Assembly (NCBI GenBank): GCA_002255955.1
Contig: NKIM01000001.1
Span: forward strand, 248,001-312,000
Source: Burkholderiales bacterium PBB2
Lineage (GTDB): Bacteria > Pseudomonadota > Gammaproteobacteria > Burkholderiales > Burkholderiaceae_C
DNA: 64,000 nt
Direction: 5' to 3'
Positions 1 through 8,364 of this stretch are shown piece by piece. A program made the position numbers and the translations under genes. The notes beneath the pieces were generated by a model. The model saw only the letters and a list, made by a program, of their open reading frames with translations, was not told the origin of the DNA and made no database searches. Every line of letters begins with the position of its first letter. The stretch's first letter is position 1.

Positions 1-15
1 CCTGACGGCCTGTGC

Positions 16-1635
16 TTAGACCTTGCTGAGGAACTTCGGCGCTGCGCGCTTGAGGCTGGCCTGCTCGTAAGCGTAACCGTAGGCCAGGATCTTGGCTTCC
101 TGCCAAGCCAGGCCGCCGAAGGAAATGCCGGCGGGCAGCTCGGACACCAGGCCCATGGGCACGGTCAGGTGCGGGTAGCCGGCCACGGCAAAGGGCGAGG
201 TGAAACCGCCGCCGGTGAAGTGATCGCCCAGCAGGGGGTCGGTCAGCCAGGCGAGATTGCCGCTGGGCGCGACCACGGCGTCGAGCTGGTGTTCGGCGAA
301 CAAGGCGTCCAGGCCTTCCTTGCGGGCATAGCGCTGGTTGGTCTCAACCGCCTGACGGTAGACCTCCGCGTCCAGGCCTTGGGTGGCCTGCGCCATGTCG
401 AACAACTCCTGGTCGAAGAAGGGCATCACGGTCTTGGCATGGGCCTTGTTCCATTCGATCAGGCCAGCCAGATCCTTGGCCGGCGCGTCGGGCTGGTAGG
501 CAGCCAGGTATTCGGCCAGGCCGGCCTTGAGCTCGTGCATCAGCACGGTCATTTCGCTCTCGCCGTATTTCTCCTGGTGCGGGATCTTGAGGTCCTGGTC
601 GACCAGCACCGCCCCCTGGGCCTTGAGCACAGCCAGCGCCTCTTCGAACAAGGCGTTCACCTGCGGCTGCGGCGGTTGGGCGCTGTGCAGCACGCCGATG
701 CGAGCGCCGCGCAGCGCATCCTTGCGCAGGCCGGCGAGGTAATCAGCCGGTTTGGGCGCGGCGGCGGTGGCGCGGTCCTCAGTGTCGGGCGCAGCCAGCA
801 CCTGCAGCAGGGCAGCGGCATCGCGCACATGGCGGGTCATGGGGCCGGCCGTGTCCTGGCTGGCCGAGATGGGGATGATGCCGCTGCGGCTGACCAGGCC
901 CACGGTCGGCTTGAGGCCGACGATGCCGCAGATGCTGGCCGGTGAGGTGATGGAGCCATCGGTCTCGGTGCCCACGGCCAGGGCGCACAAGCCGGCCGCC
1001 ACGGCCACGGCCGAGCCGGAGCTGGAGCCGCTGGGGTTGCGCGCCAGCACATGGGGGTGGCGGGTCTGGCCGCCGCGGCTGCTCCAGCCACTGGTGGAGC
1101 GACTGGAACGGATATTGGCCCACTCGCTGAGGTTGGTCTTGCCCAGGATCAGGGCGCCGGCCGCACGCAGGCGGGTGACCAGAAAGGCATCGCGGCTGGC
1201 ATGCAGGCCGGCCAGCATCAGGGAGCCGGCCGTGGTGCTCATGGCGTCGGCGGTGGCGATGTTGTCCTTGATCAGCACCGGCACGCCGTGCAGCGGGCCA
1301 CGCGGGCCGCGGCGCTTGTCGCGGCGCTCGCGGTCCAGGGCCTGAGCTTCGGCCAGGGCATGGGGGTTGAGCTCGATCACCGAGCGCAGCTGCGGGCCCT
1401 GGCGATCAAGTGTGTTGATGCGGCGCAGGTAATGGCGGGTCAGGCTTTCGCAGCTGAGCTGGCCGCCGGCCAGGCCTTGCTGGATGGCCTGCAGGTCCAG
1501 GGCATCAAAACGCCCCGAAGGCATGGGGGCCACCGGCAGCTGGCTGGCAGCGCCGGCTTGGGTCAGGCCCGCACCGAGGGTCAGGGAACCGGCGACAAAA
1601 CCGCGGCGGTTGAGGAAATTGGCGGGAGCATTCAT
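16..1635 (-). CDS. Tat-exported amidase (amidase signature family)
   Basis: This 539-residue protein hydrolyses an amide bond; the substrate cannot be read from sequence. The amidase-signature Ser-cisSer-Lys triad is visible: Lys at about 123 (VLIKDN), the Ser/Gly-rich loop SGSSSGS near 202-208, and the nucleophile Ser at about 228 in ETDGSI. The reading frame is open to 1716, but I chose the ATG at 1635 because it puts a twin-arginine motif (NRRGFVAG, residues 9-16) at the N terminus, followed by a hydrophobic stretch. This implies folded export to the periplasm and argues against GatA, which is cytosolic. It is transcribed alone, towards the left edge. Family confidence is high; substrate is unknown. 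Confidence 0.9.
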   Translation of the reverse strand: MNAPANFLNRRGFVAGSLTLGAGLTQAGAASQLPVAPMPSGRFDALDLQAIQQGLAGGQLSCESLTRHYLRRINTLDRQGPQLRSVIELNPHALAEAQALDRERRDKRRGPRGPLHGVPVLIKDNIATADAMSTTAGSLMLAGLHASRDAFLVTRLRAAGALILGKTNLSEWANIRSSRSTSGWSSRGGQTRHPHVLARNPSGSSSGSAVAVAAGLCALAVGTETDGSITSPASICGIVGLKPTVGLVSRSGIIPISASQDTAGPMTRHVRDAAALLQVLAAPDTEDRATAAAPKPADYLAGLRKDALRGARIGVLHSAQPPQPQVNALFEEALAVLKAQGAVLVDQDLKIPHQEKYGESEMTVLMHELKAGLAEYLAAYQPDAPAKDLAGLIEWNKAHAKTVMPFFDQELFDMAQATQGLDAEVYRQAVETNQRYARKEGLDALFAEHQLDAVVAPSGNLAWLTDPLLGDHFTGGGFTSPFAVAGYPHLTVPMGLVSELPAGISFGGLAWQEAKILAYGYAYEQASLKRAAPKFLSKV

Positions 1636-1895
1636 GGCATCGTGTCCGTGTCGGAGACCGGGGTTCAGGGCGGGCTGGCTTGTTCCAGGACTGCGCGACA
1701 AGACAGGAGCGGGCATTGTGCCGAGGCCACCCGCGCTTGCACCCTAGGGCATGCCCGGGCCGGGGCGCCACAGCAGCGTCATAAAAACCGCTCGGGTGGG
1801 CCAGCGCCGCTCAAGTTCGGGGCCCAACGGTCGAAACCAGAGAATCCCGCCGCTGTCTGCCGCGCTCCACCGGCCTCTTGCCCAGGCCCCATGTC

Positions 1896-2408
1896 ATGGC
1901 TGAAGTTCCCGCCCCGACCCTGCCCGAGCTCGAAGCTGCGCTTGCCCAGATGGTGCAAGAGCGCTACCCCCATGCGGAGAGCGACGACGAAGCCGAGCTG
2001 CAAGCCATGGCGGCGCGCGACTGCGAGTACCTGCTGACCCGCATCCGCATCCTCGAGGCCGAGCTGATCCAGGCCAATGACGAGGTGCAGTGGATTGCCC
2101 CGGGCCATCGCAGCTCGCCGGCCCAGGCACTCAAGCGCATCAAGGCCTTGTGCACGCGCTTCCCTGATCTCTTCAGCGCCATGCTGGTGGTGGCGGTCAC
2201 GCACCCGGCCGTGGCCAAGGAGATGCTGGCGCCGGCCATCAAGCAGTTCCGCCGCGACACCGATACCCTCAGCGTCGACGATATGAGCGGCTTGCTGGTG
2301 GCGCTGAACAACGGCGCGCAGCAGGCCTTCGAAGCGGTGCTGCGCACGCGCAAGAACGCCGAGCGCAAGGGCAGCGGCGGCGGCGCCATGGCCTGGGTGC
2401 GAGACTGA
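1896..2408 (+). CDS. conserved-looking hypothetical protein, cytosolic, helical
   Basis: This 170-residue protein is unrecognised. It has no signal peptide or membrane segment. The N-terminal half is acidic and helical (an AESDDEAEL stretch), the middle has a hydrophobic helix (FSAMLVVAVTHP), and the tail is basic and glycine-rich. A TTG at 1878 is in frame, but the ATG at 1896 is the simpler start; no clear ribosome binding site precedes either. It lies alone between divergent and convergent neighbours. Codon use matches the flanking genes, so it is likely real, but I assign no function. Confidence 0.6.
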   Translation: MAEVPAPTLPELEAALAQMVQERYPHAESDDEAELQAMAARDCEYLLTRIRILEAELIQANDEVQWIAPGHRSSPAQALKRIKALCTRFPDLFSAMLVVAVTHPAVAKEMLAPAIKQFRRDTDTLSVDDMSGLLVALNNGAQQAFEAVLRTRKNAERKGSGGGAMAWVRD

Positions 2409-2444
2409 CACCGGGCACGCCAGCAGGCGCATGAGGCCTCGGCC

Positions 2445-2867
2445 TCAATGCCCCCAGGCCAGGGCCAGCTTGTGCAGCACTTGCGCCGGCGTATCGGCAC
2501 GGCTCATGTCCAGCCAGACCACCGTGCCCAGGGCCACGAGCAAAGCTGCGCACACCGAGGCCCAGCGCAGGCGGCGCTGCAGCTGTCTCCGCTGGTGGTA
2601 GGCCGCGCCTTGCAATCGAGCCTTGGTCGCCGGGGCCGGTGCAGCCTCGGGCAGGCGGCGTTTCGAGCGCTGCACCCGCATGGCCTGCTTGCGGCCGTCG
2701 CGGCCAATCACCACCTCGAAGCTCAGCACCTCGCCCAACAGCGGCTGTTCGCCATCCGGCGGAAACGCCGAGATGTGGACGAACAATTCCTCGCCGCCCT
2801 CCAGCGGCGCAATGCTGCCGTAGCCGCGCAAGGCGGCCCAGGCCGTCAAGCGACCTTCGAATCTCAT
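2445..2867 (-). CDS. cold-shock-domain protein with a C-terminal membrane helix
   Basis: The 140-residue product starts with an OB-fold cold-shock domain (about residues 1-68). It carries the RNP1-like GYGSIAP and the ELFVHISAF segment, which corresponds to the usual KGFGFI and DVFVH motifs. A basic linker follows (about 68-98, rich in Arg/Lys/Gln), then one transmembrane helix (about 100-118, ASVCAALLVALGTVVW) and a short tail. A GGGGG tract lies just upstream of the ATG as a ribosome binding site. Related proteins join a cold-shock domain to DUF1294-type membrane segments; here only one helix remains. It presumably binds nucleic acid at the inner membrane (inference). Confidence 0.75.
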   Translation of the reverse strand: MRFEGRLTAWAALRGYGSIAPLEGGEELFVHISAFPPDGEQPLLGEVLSFEVVIGRDGRKQAMRVQRSKRRLPEAAPAPATKARLQGAAYHQRRQLQRRLRWASVCAALLVALGTVVWLDMSRADTPAQVLHKLALAWGH

Positions 2868-3186
2868 GATGTACCCCCAATCGACGCCGTGGAGCGCGGA
2901 CCCTGACCGGCGCTCCGTGCCGAGGGTGCCACGCTTGGGCGCGGTCCCTCAGTTCGGTGTTGTTCTGAACTGTGTGGGGGCCATGCTGCGCTTCGCCGCC
3001 GCGCAAGGCTGCAACAAGGGGTAAGGCGCTGTAAACAGTGCCAAGTTCATCACGCTTGAGCACGCTGAGGCGGTCGCAAGGTGGGCTGAAAGTGCACAGA
3101 CCCAACAGGCCGATCCGGTCGGGCAAGGCCCGTGACTGCAAGCCCGAGGGCAAGGTGCCACTGCAGCGGCGTCGGAAAGGGCAGCC
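2868..3186. other. intergenic stretch, no gene seen
   Basis: This 319-bp gap lies between two minus-strand genes. Open frames across it have compositions unlike a protein (runs of Arg/Ser/Pro) and no recognisable domain. The only structure seen is a short inverted repeat near 2952 (CAGTTC ... GAACTG). It probably holds the promoter of the cold-shock-domain gene on the minus strand, but no convincing -35/-10 pair could be assigned. Confidence 0.5.
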
Positions 3187-3627
3187 TCAGGCCTCAAGAG
3201 TGGGCGACGGGGGCTTTCGCACGAATTCACGATCCGCCGCCGCCAACACCAGCAAGCCCAGCAGCAGGCAGACGCTGTACTCCACCCCGCCCGAGCCGTG
3301 CTCGCCAACAAACCAACCGCGGTGCACATGGATCAAGGCCATGCCACCGAGCGCGATGACGGCCAGGGCGGCCGCGGCCCAGCGCATGGCGATGCCCAGC
3401 ATCAGGCAGCTGCCGGCAATGATCTCGGTGGCCGTGATGGCCCAGACCCAGAGCAGCGGCTCGGGCAGAAAGCTGAACTGCGAGAGGTAGCCGGCAAAGC
3501 GTGGGATCGTGCCATTGAAGATGCGTGTCACCGCATGGGCCATGAACAGGGCCGGGATGCCCAGGCGCAAGACCCACAAGGCCTGGCGCAAAGACAGGCA
3601 GGGAAGCACGGGCAGCTGGATCGACAT
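3187..3627 (-). CDS. DoxX-family membrane protein
   Basis: This 146-residue, four-helix integral membrane protein is of the DoxX/DoxD type. The four hydrophobic segments lie around residues 13-30, 49-70, 78-95 and 110-128. An Arg/His-containing first helix (LGIPALFMAHAVTRI) and a conserved-looking HVHRGWFVGEHGSGGVEYS loop precede the last helix. The frame is open to 3693, but the ATG at 3627 removes an implausible Pro-rich leader. DoxX proteins are linked to quinone or thiosulfate redox chemistry in some organisms; nothing here fixes the role. Monocistronic. Confidence 0.8.
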   Translation of the reverse strand: MSIQLPVLPCLSLRQALWVLRLGIPALFMAHAVTRIFNGTIPRFAGYLSQFSFLPEPLLWVWAITATEIIAGSCLMLGIAMRWAAAALAVIALGGMALIHVHRGWFVGEHGSGGVEYSVCLLLGLLVLAAADREFVRKPPSPTLEA

Positions 3628-4041
3628 GGCCGCATGGCCCGAGCGAGGCAGGGGCGGAGGGAGTACAAAGAGGCTTGACGTTAGGCACCCCAAGAGGAAG
3701 AGACAAGAGGGTCAGCCCTCATGCCGGGCTCGACGGGAAAGAGAAAGGAAGAGTTGGCGGCCTTGCCGGCCTGCGCCGCCTCTAACATGGCTGAAGGCAC
3801 ACGCGATAGGAGCGCCATACATCCAGGGGCGGTCCAGCCCCCACCCAGGCCTCAGCACACGGGCGGGCCCGCCAAGCCTCAGCCAGCCCGACGCTCGGAC
3901 AATCCACATCGCCCTGCAAGAACGGCCCAGTCTGTGTAAGCTGCACGCAGTGCAAGGTTTGGCCGGGCTGTAGCCCGCCCCCTTGGTTCGCGCCGAACTC
4001 CCTCCCCTTTTCGCCCACCCTCCCCACCCCAGGAGACGCCC
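3628..4041. other. divergent intergenic region, no gene seen
   Basis: This 414-bp region separates the minus-strand DoxX gene from the plus-strand iorA-like gene. Open frames in it look non-coding. It must carry the promoter of the molybdenum hydroxylase operon. A short GGGCT-GT-AGCCC inverted repeat lies near 3964-3977, and a ribosome binding site (CAGGAG) sits just before 4042. No regulator site was recognised. Confidence 0.5.
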
Positions 4042-4518
4042 ATGAGCATCCAGCTGACCGTGAACGGCCAGGCCACCACCCTCGACGCCGACCCCGACAT
4101 GCCCCTGCTGTGGGCGCTGCGTGAGGACTTGCGTTTGACCGGCACCAAGTTCGGCTGCGGCATGGCCCTGTGCGGCGCCTGCACCGTGCACCTCGACGGC
4201 CAGCCGGTGCGCGCCTGCTCGACCCCGCTGTCGGCTGCTGCCGGCAAGAAAGTGACCACCATCGAAGGCATCGGCGCCAGCAAGACCGGGCGCGCCGTGC
4301 AGGCCTCCTGGGTCAAGCTCGATGTGCCGCAATGCGGCTACTGCCAGAGCGGCCAGATCATGAGCGCCTGCGCCTTGCTGGCCGCCAAGAAGAAGCCCAG
4401 CGATGCCGACATCGACCAAGCCATGAGCGGCAACATCTGCCGCTGCGGCACCTACAACCAGATCCGGGTCGCCATCCACGACGCCTCGGCCACGCTGAGC
4501 AACCACAAGGGAGCTTGA
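4042..4518 (+). CDS. (2Fe-2S) subunit of an aldehyde/isoquinoline oxidoreductase-type Mo enzyme
   Basis: The 158-residue iron-sulfur subunit passes electrons from the molybdenum site of the partner encoded next door. A plant-type ferredoxin cluster is ligated by Cys39, 44, 47 and 59 ([10 protein letters not shown]...C). The second, all-helical domain binds the other [2Fe-2S] cluster with Cys98, 101, 133 and 135 (CGYCQSG ... ICRCG). The layout and length match IorA. A good ribosome binding site (AGGAG) precedes the ATG, and there is no signal peptide. The next gene starts 2 bp after the stop, so the two are translationally linked. The substrate could be an N-heterocycle or an aldehyde. Confidence 0.9.
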   Translation: MSIQLTVNGQATTLDADPDMPLLWALREDLRLTGTKFGCGMALCGACTVHLDGQPVRACSTPLSAAAGKKVTTIEGIGASKTGRAVQASWVKLDVPQCGYCQSGQIMSACALLAAKKKPSDADIDQAMSGNICRCGTYNQIRVAIHDASATLSNHKGA

Positions 4519-4519
4519 G

Positions 4520-6703
4520 ATGGACACACGCCACACCGCTTCGGTCAGCCCCAAGCTCAACCGCCGTCAGCTGCTGCAGGCCGGCGCCGGCAGCGCTGCC
4601 GCTCTGAGCATCGGCTTTGCCCTGCCGCTGAGCCCTCGCCAGGCGCAAGCCCAGACCAGCAACACCTTCGCCCCTCACGCCTGGCTGCGCCTGACGCCGG
4701 ACAACCGCGTCACCGTCATCTGCGGCAGCTCGGAAATGGGCCAAGGCGTGTTGACCTCCATCCCCATGCTGCTGGCCGAAGAGCTGGACGCCGACTGGCG
4801 CCAGGTCGGGGTCGAGCAGGCCTCGGCTGACACCGCCTACAACAACCCCATGTTCGGCATGCAAGCGACGGGCGGCAGCACCACCGTGCGCGCCCACTGG
4901 AAGCCGCTGCGCCAGGCCGGTGCCGCCGCGCGCGAGATGCTGGTGGCCGCAGCCGCCGCCCAGTGGCAGCTGCCGGCTGCCCAGCTGCGCACCGAGCGCG
5001 GCCATGTGCTGGGCCCGGCCGGCCAGAAGGTGGCCTACGGCGCCCTGGTCGCGGCCGCTGCGCAGCAGCCCGTGCCCAGCGCCCCCAAACTCAAGGCCGC
5101 GGCCGATTTCAAGATCATCGGCCAACCGACACGCCGCCTGGACACCCCGTCCAAGACCAATGGCACGGCCCGCTACGGCATCGACGCCCAGGTCGAGGGC
5201 ATGGTGGTCGCCGTGCTGTCGCGTGCACCTTTTGACGGCGCCAAGCCCAAGCAGATGGACGAGGCCGCAGCCCGCGCGGTCAAAGGTGTGGTGCAAGTCA
5301 TCACCCTGCCCTTCGGTGTGGCCGTGCTGGCCCAGGGCTACTGGGCGGCGCAGCAAGGCCGCCAGGCCCTCAAGCTGGAATGGGACCTGAGCGCCAAGCC
5401 CGAGCAGGCGGCACTGTCGGCCGCACAGGTCAGCGCCATGCTGCATCAAGGGGCCGAGCAGGCCACGGCCGTGGCGGTGGACCAAGGCAACCTCAAGGAC
5501 GCCGCGGCCAACGCCGGCAAGACTTTGAGCGCCCGCTACGAAGTGCCCTATCTGGCCCAGGCCTGCATGGAGCCTCTCAACTGCCTGGCCTGGGTGCAGG
5601 CGGACCGCGCCGAGGTCTGGGTGGGCACGCAGGGCTCGGGGCCGACCCAGATGGTGGTGGCCCAGGTGGCCGGCGTGCCGCAGGCCAATGTCAAGGTCAA
5701 CACCACCTTGCTGGGCGGCGGTTTCGGCCGGCGCTTTGCGCATGACTTCACCATCGCGGCGACCCTGCTGTCCAAGATCAGCGGCCGGCCGGTCAAGCTG
5801 ATCTACGACCGCGCCGACGACATGGCCGCCGGCTTCTACCGCCCGGCCTCGGCCGTGCACTTCGAGGCGGCGCTGGACGCCCAAGGTCGGCCTAGCATGC
5901 TGCGCGCCGATGTGGGCTCACCCTCCATCATGGCGGCTTCGGGCTTCATGAAGATCCCCGAGAACGGCGTCGACTCCATGGCCGTGGAGGGCCTGGCCGA
6001 CCAGCCCTACGACATCGCCAATCTGCGCATCGCGTACGGCCGCGCCGAGCCCGGCCCGCAGGTCTGGTTCTGGCGTTCGGTGGGGCATTCGCAGAACGCT
6101 TTTTTCCTCGAGAGCTTCGTCGACGAGATGGCCCATGCGGCCGGCGCCGACCCGCTGCAGTTCCGCCTGGCGGCGCTGAGCAAGCAGCCGCGCCTGCAGG
6201 CGGTGCTGCGCCTGGCCGCCGCCAAGGCCGGCTGGGGCAAGAAGGCGCCCAAGGGCGTGTTCCGGGGCATTGCCGCGGCCGAGAGCTTCGGCAGCTTTGT
6301 CGCCGAGGTGGCCGAGGTCTCGGTGGGCAAGGACGGCGTGCCCAAGGTGCACCGCGTGGTGGCGGCCGTGGACTGCGGTCAGACCGTCAACCCGCTGACC
6401 ATCCGCCACCAGGTCGAGAGCGCCATCTGCTACGGCCTCTCCGCCGCGCTCTACGGCAAGATCACGCACAAGGACGGGCGCGTGGAGCAGAGCAACTTCC
6501 ACGACTACCCGGTCGTGCGCATGAACGAGATGCCCAAGGTCGAAGTCCACATGGTGGCCAGCCAGGAAGCGCCCGGCGGCATCGGCGAGCCGGGCACGCC
6601 GCCGCTGGCGCCGGCGGTGGCCAATGCCATCTTCGCCGCCACCGGCGTGCGCCTGCGCCAGCTGCCGATCGACACCGCGCTGCTGGTCAAGAAGACGGGC
6701 TGA
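4520..6703 (+). CDS. molybdopterin-binding subunit, xanthine dehydrogenase family (IorB-like), Tat-exported
   Basis: The 727-residue large subunit binds Mo-pterin cytosine dinucleotide and the substrate. A twin-arginine signal is at residues 14-20 (NRRQLLQ) followed by a hydrophobic region, so the alpha-beta complex should be exported folded, as for IorAB-type enzymes. Family motifs include the GSSEMGQG loop near residue 70, GGGFGRR (about residue 400) and the C-terminal [10 protein letters not shown] motif near the catalytic Glu. It follows the 2Fe-2S gene by 1 bp. No cytochrome c third subunit, XdhC-like chaperone or MocA-like cytidylyltransferase is adjacent. The 3' end overlaps the convergent downstream gene by 17 bp. 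Confidence 0.9.
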   Translation: MDTRHTASVSPKLNRRQLLQAGAGSAAALSIGFALPLSPRQAQAQTSNTFAPHAWLRLTPDNRVTVICGSSEMGQGVLTSIPMLLAEELDADWRQVGVEQASADTAYNNPMFGMQATGGSTTVRAHWKPLRQAGAAAREMLVAAAAAQWQLPAAQLRTERGHVLGPAGQKVAYGALVAAAAQQPVPSAPKLKAAADFKIIGQPTRRLDTPSKTNGTARYGIDAQVEGMVVAVLSRAPFDGAKPKQMDEAAARAVKGVVQVITLPFGVAVLAQGYWAAQQGRQALKLEWDLSAKPEQAALSAAQVSAMLHQGAEQATAVAVDQGNLKDAAANAGKTLSARYEVPYLAQACMEPLNCLAWVQADRAEVWVGTQGSGPTQMVVAQVAGVPQANVKVNTTLLGGGFGRRFAHDFTIAATLLSKISGRPVKLIYDRADDMAAGFYRPASAVHFEAALDAQGRPSMLRADVGSPSIMAASGFMKIPENGVDSMAVEGLADQPYDIANLRIAYGRAEPGPQVWFWRSVGHSQNAFFLESFVDEMAHAAGADPLQFRLAALSKQPRLQAVLRLAAAKAGWGKKAPKGVFRGIAAAESFGSFVAEVAEVSVGKDGVPKVHRVVAAVDCGQTVNPLTIRHQVESAICYGLSAALYGKITHKDGRVEQSNFHDYPVVRMNEMPKVEVHMVASQEAPGGIGEPGTPPLAPAVANAIFAATGVRLRQLPIDTALLVKKTG

Positions 6704-8018
6704 GATCGGCCTTGAGCGTGTCGATCAGGCCCTGCAACAGGGCCTGATCTTCGCTGCTGAGCTGGCTGGCGCGCATCAGCGATTCGCGCTCCAGCTCGCG
6801 CATGCGCCAGCTGAACTCGCGCACCAGCGACACCACTTCCACCTTCACCGCACCGGCTTCAGCCACCAGCTCGTCAAAGACCTGTTCGGGCTGGCCGGTG
6901 TCCAGGCCGGCGCTGGTGAAGGAGGTCTGCAGCTGCTGCAGCCGGTGCAGGAACAGCTCCAGCATGCTGCACAAGGCCGGGCTGGCGTCGGCCAGGCGCG
7001 CCTCGATCTGTTCACGGGAGTGGCGGAAGCTGCGCAACACAATCGCCACCCGCACCGCCTTGGGCAGGGCATCGGCCAGGCTGGCCGCTTCATTCGGCAG
7101 GCCATGCGGGCCAGCACTGGCGGCTGACACCTGACGCAGTTCTTCCAGCAGCTGATCGCTGAACTCGCCCGGGATCAGCTTGGTGGCGATGCTGGCATGC
7201 ACCACCGCGCTGGCCCCGCTTTCCATCAAACCCACCAGCCATTCGGCCGCAGCCAGAATCTGCGCCGGCAGGCCCAGCTCGGCCTCGCCACGCAGGCCTT
7301 GCGGGTAACCGAAGCCATCGAGTCGTTCGTGGTGGCTGATCACCAGCGCGGCCAGCGCCGGCCCGCCGCCCTCGATGCCGTGCAGCACCCGGTGGCTGAT
7401 GATGGGGTGGCTGACCAGATGGCGCCACTGCTCGGCATGCAGGGGCAGATCGCGGCGCAGGTAATCGGGCTGCAAATAAAGCTCGCCCACATCGTGCAAG
7501 AGACCGGCCAGCTTCAAGAGGCGATGGGCTTCGAGATCGCCCGGCATCAGGCGCCGGCCCAGGCCCAGGGCCGCCAGCGCCACACCGACAGCATGCTCCA
7601 GACGGTCCGACCCGCGCTGGGCGTAGATGGCCAGCAAGGCCTGCAGCGGCGGCGACAGCGGCAGGTGCGCCAAGGACTCGGCCGCCGGCCGCGCCCGCGC
7701 ATGGCTGCACAAGCCGGCCAGCAAAGGGTAGCGCTCAAGCAGGGCATGGGCCACCTCGGCCAGTCGCTGCGGCGAGATGCCCTCGCTCAAGCCCAGGCAA
7801 TGTTCGAGGGGCTTCTGCAGCTTGTGCTGCAGCAGGCGCTCACGCTGGGCCGCACTGATCTTGCTGCCCCGGGCCAGCAGTTTGACGCCGCTGCCGCTGA
7901 GGATGTCCTCGGTGGCCTCGATGTCCCGCGTCTCAGCGGTGGCCACCAGATGATCGAGGTAATGCGGATTGACCGAACCGTCCTCAACGGCCGCGGCCTG
8001 TTGGATCGCTTCCAGCAT
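6687..8018 (-). CDS. HD-GYP-like domain protein with a variant metal site
   Basis: This 443-residue soluble protein has a central HD-GYP-type fold (about residues 135-300), the family of cyclic-di-GMP phosphodiesterases. H142, HD at 175-176, H204, HH at 229-230 and the DGFGYP motif at 234-239 are present. The usual Asp of the following vaDxyDAL motif is replaced by Glu259 (AAEWLVGLM), and the motif is otherwise degenerate. The helical N-terminal region (1-130) and the C-terminal helical or coiled-coil region (310-443) are unrecognised. Activity is uncertain; it could instead be a c-di-GMP sensor or a pseudoenzyme. It lies next to copZ but on its own start. Confidence 0.75.
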   Translation of the reverse strand: MLEAIQQAAAVEDGSVNPHYLDHLVATAETRDIEATEDILSGSGVKLLARGSKISAAQRERLLQHKLQKPLEHCLGLSEGISPQRLAEVAHALLERYPLLAGLCSHARARPAAESLAHLPLSPPLQALLAIYAQRGSDRLEHAVGVALAALGLGRRLMPGDLEAHRLLKLAGLLHDVGELYLQPDYLRRDLPLHAEQWRHLVSHPIISHRVLHGIEGGGPALAALVISHHERLDGFGYPQGLRGEAELGLPAQILAAAEWLVGLMESGASAVVHASIATKLIPGEFSDQLLEELRQVSAASAGPHGLPNEAASLADALPKAVRVAIVLRSFRHSREQIEARLADASPALCSMLELFLHRLQQLQTSFTSAGLDTGQPEQVFDELVAEAGAVKVEVVSLVREFSWRMRELERESLMRASQLSSEDQALLQGLIDTLKADLSPSS

Positions 8019-8098
8019 GTCGACAAGCCTCCCGAGCTGCGGGGAACAACAGCGGGCTCACGCAAGCGACTGCACGGGCCCAAAGACGCATCGGACGC

Positions 8099-8293
8099 TC
8101 AGGCCGGCGGGTAGCCCGCCTCACGCAAGGCCGCGGCCAACGCCGCCTCGTCGAGCTGGCCGCCCTCGATCTTCAGGCGATGCTGGGGCAGATCGAACTG
8201 CAGCTGCGCCAGCGGGTCGGCCGCCGACACAGCCTGGGTGATCGCTGCGACGCAGTGGCCGCAGCTCATATCGGGGAGGGTGAATTCGGGCAT
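8099..8293 (-). CDS. copZ: copper chaperone, heavy-metal-associated (HMA) domain
   Basis: This 64-residue single HMA domain has the MSCGHC metal-binding motif at residues 9-14, expected to bind Cu(I). The length is normal for CopZ. It is divergent from the copper ATPase gene, with 71 bp between the starts, so it probably delivers Cu(I) to CopA in the cytosol. The CGHC motif differs from the CxxC of the ATPase domains (CASC) but is common in small bacterial chaperones. Confidence 0.88.
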   Translation of the reverse strand: MPEFTLPDMSCGHCVAAITQAVSAADPLAQLQFDLPQHRLKIEGGQLDEAALAAALREAGYPPA

Positions 8294-8313
8294 GGAGCGT
8301 GGAAGGCTGAAGA

Positions 8314-8326
8314 ACTTGCTGCAAGT
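8314..8326. promoter_or_regulatory. palindrome between copZ and copA, possible CueR-type operator
   Basis: The 13-bp perfect inverted repeat ACTTGC-T-GCAAGT lies in the 71-bp copZ/copA divergent region. CueR/MerR regulators bind dyads of similar make-up in long-spacer promoters. I could not place a convincing -35/-10 pair with 19-bp spacing on either strand, and no cueR gene is in the window, so the assignment is a guess. Confidence 0.3.
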
Positions 8327-8364
8327 CTAGGCCAGGCACGAGCACTTGGGGCGACACTGCGCAA

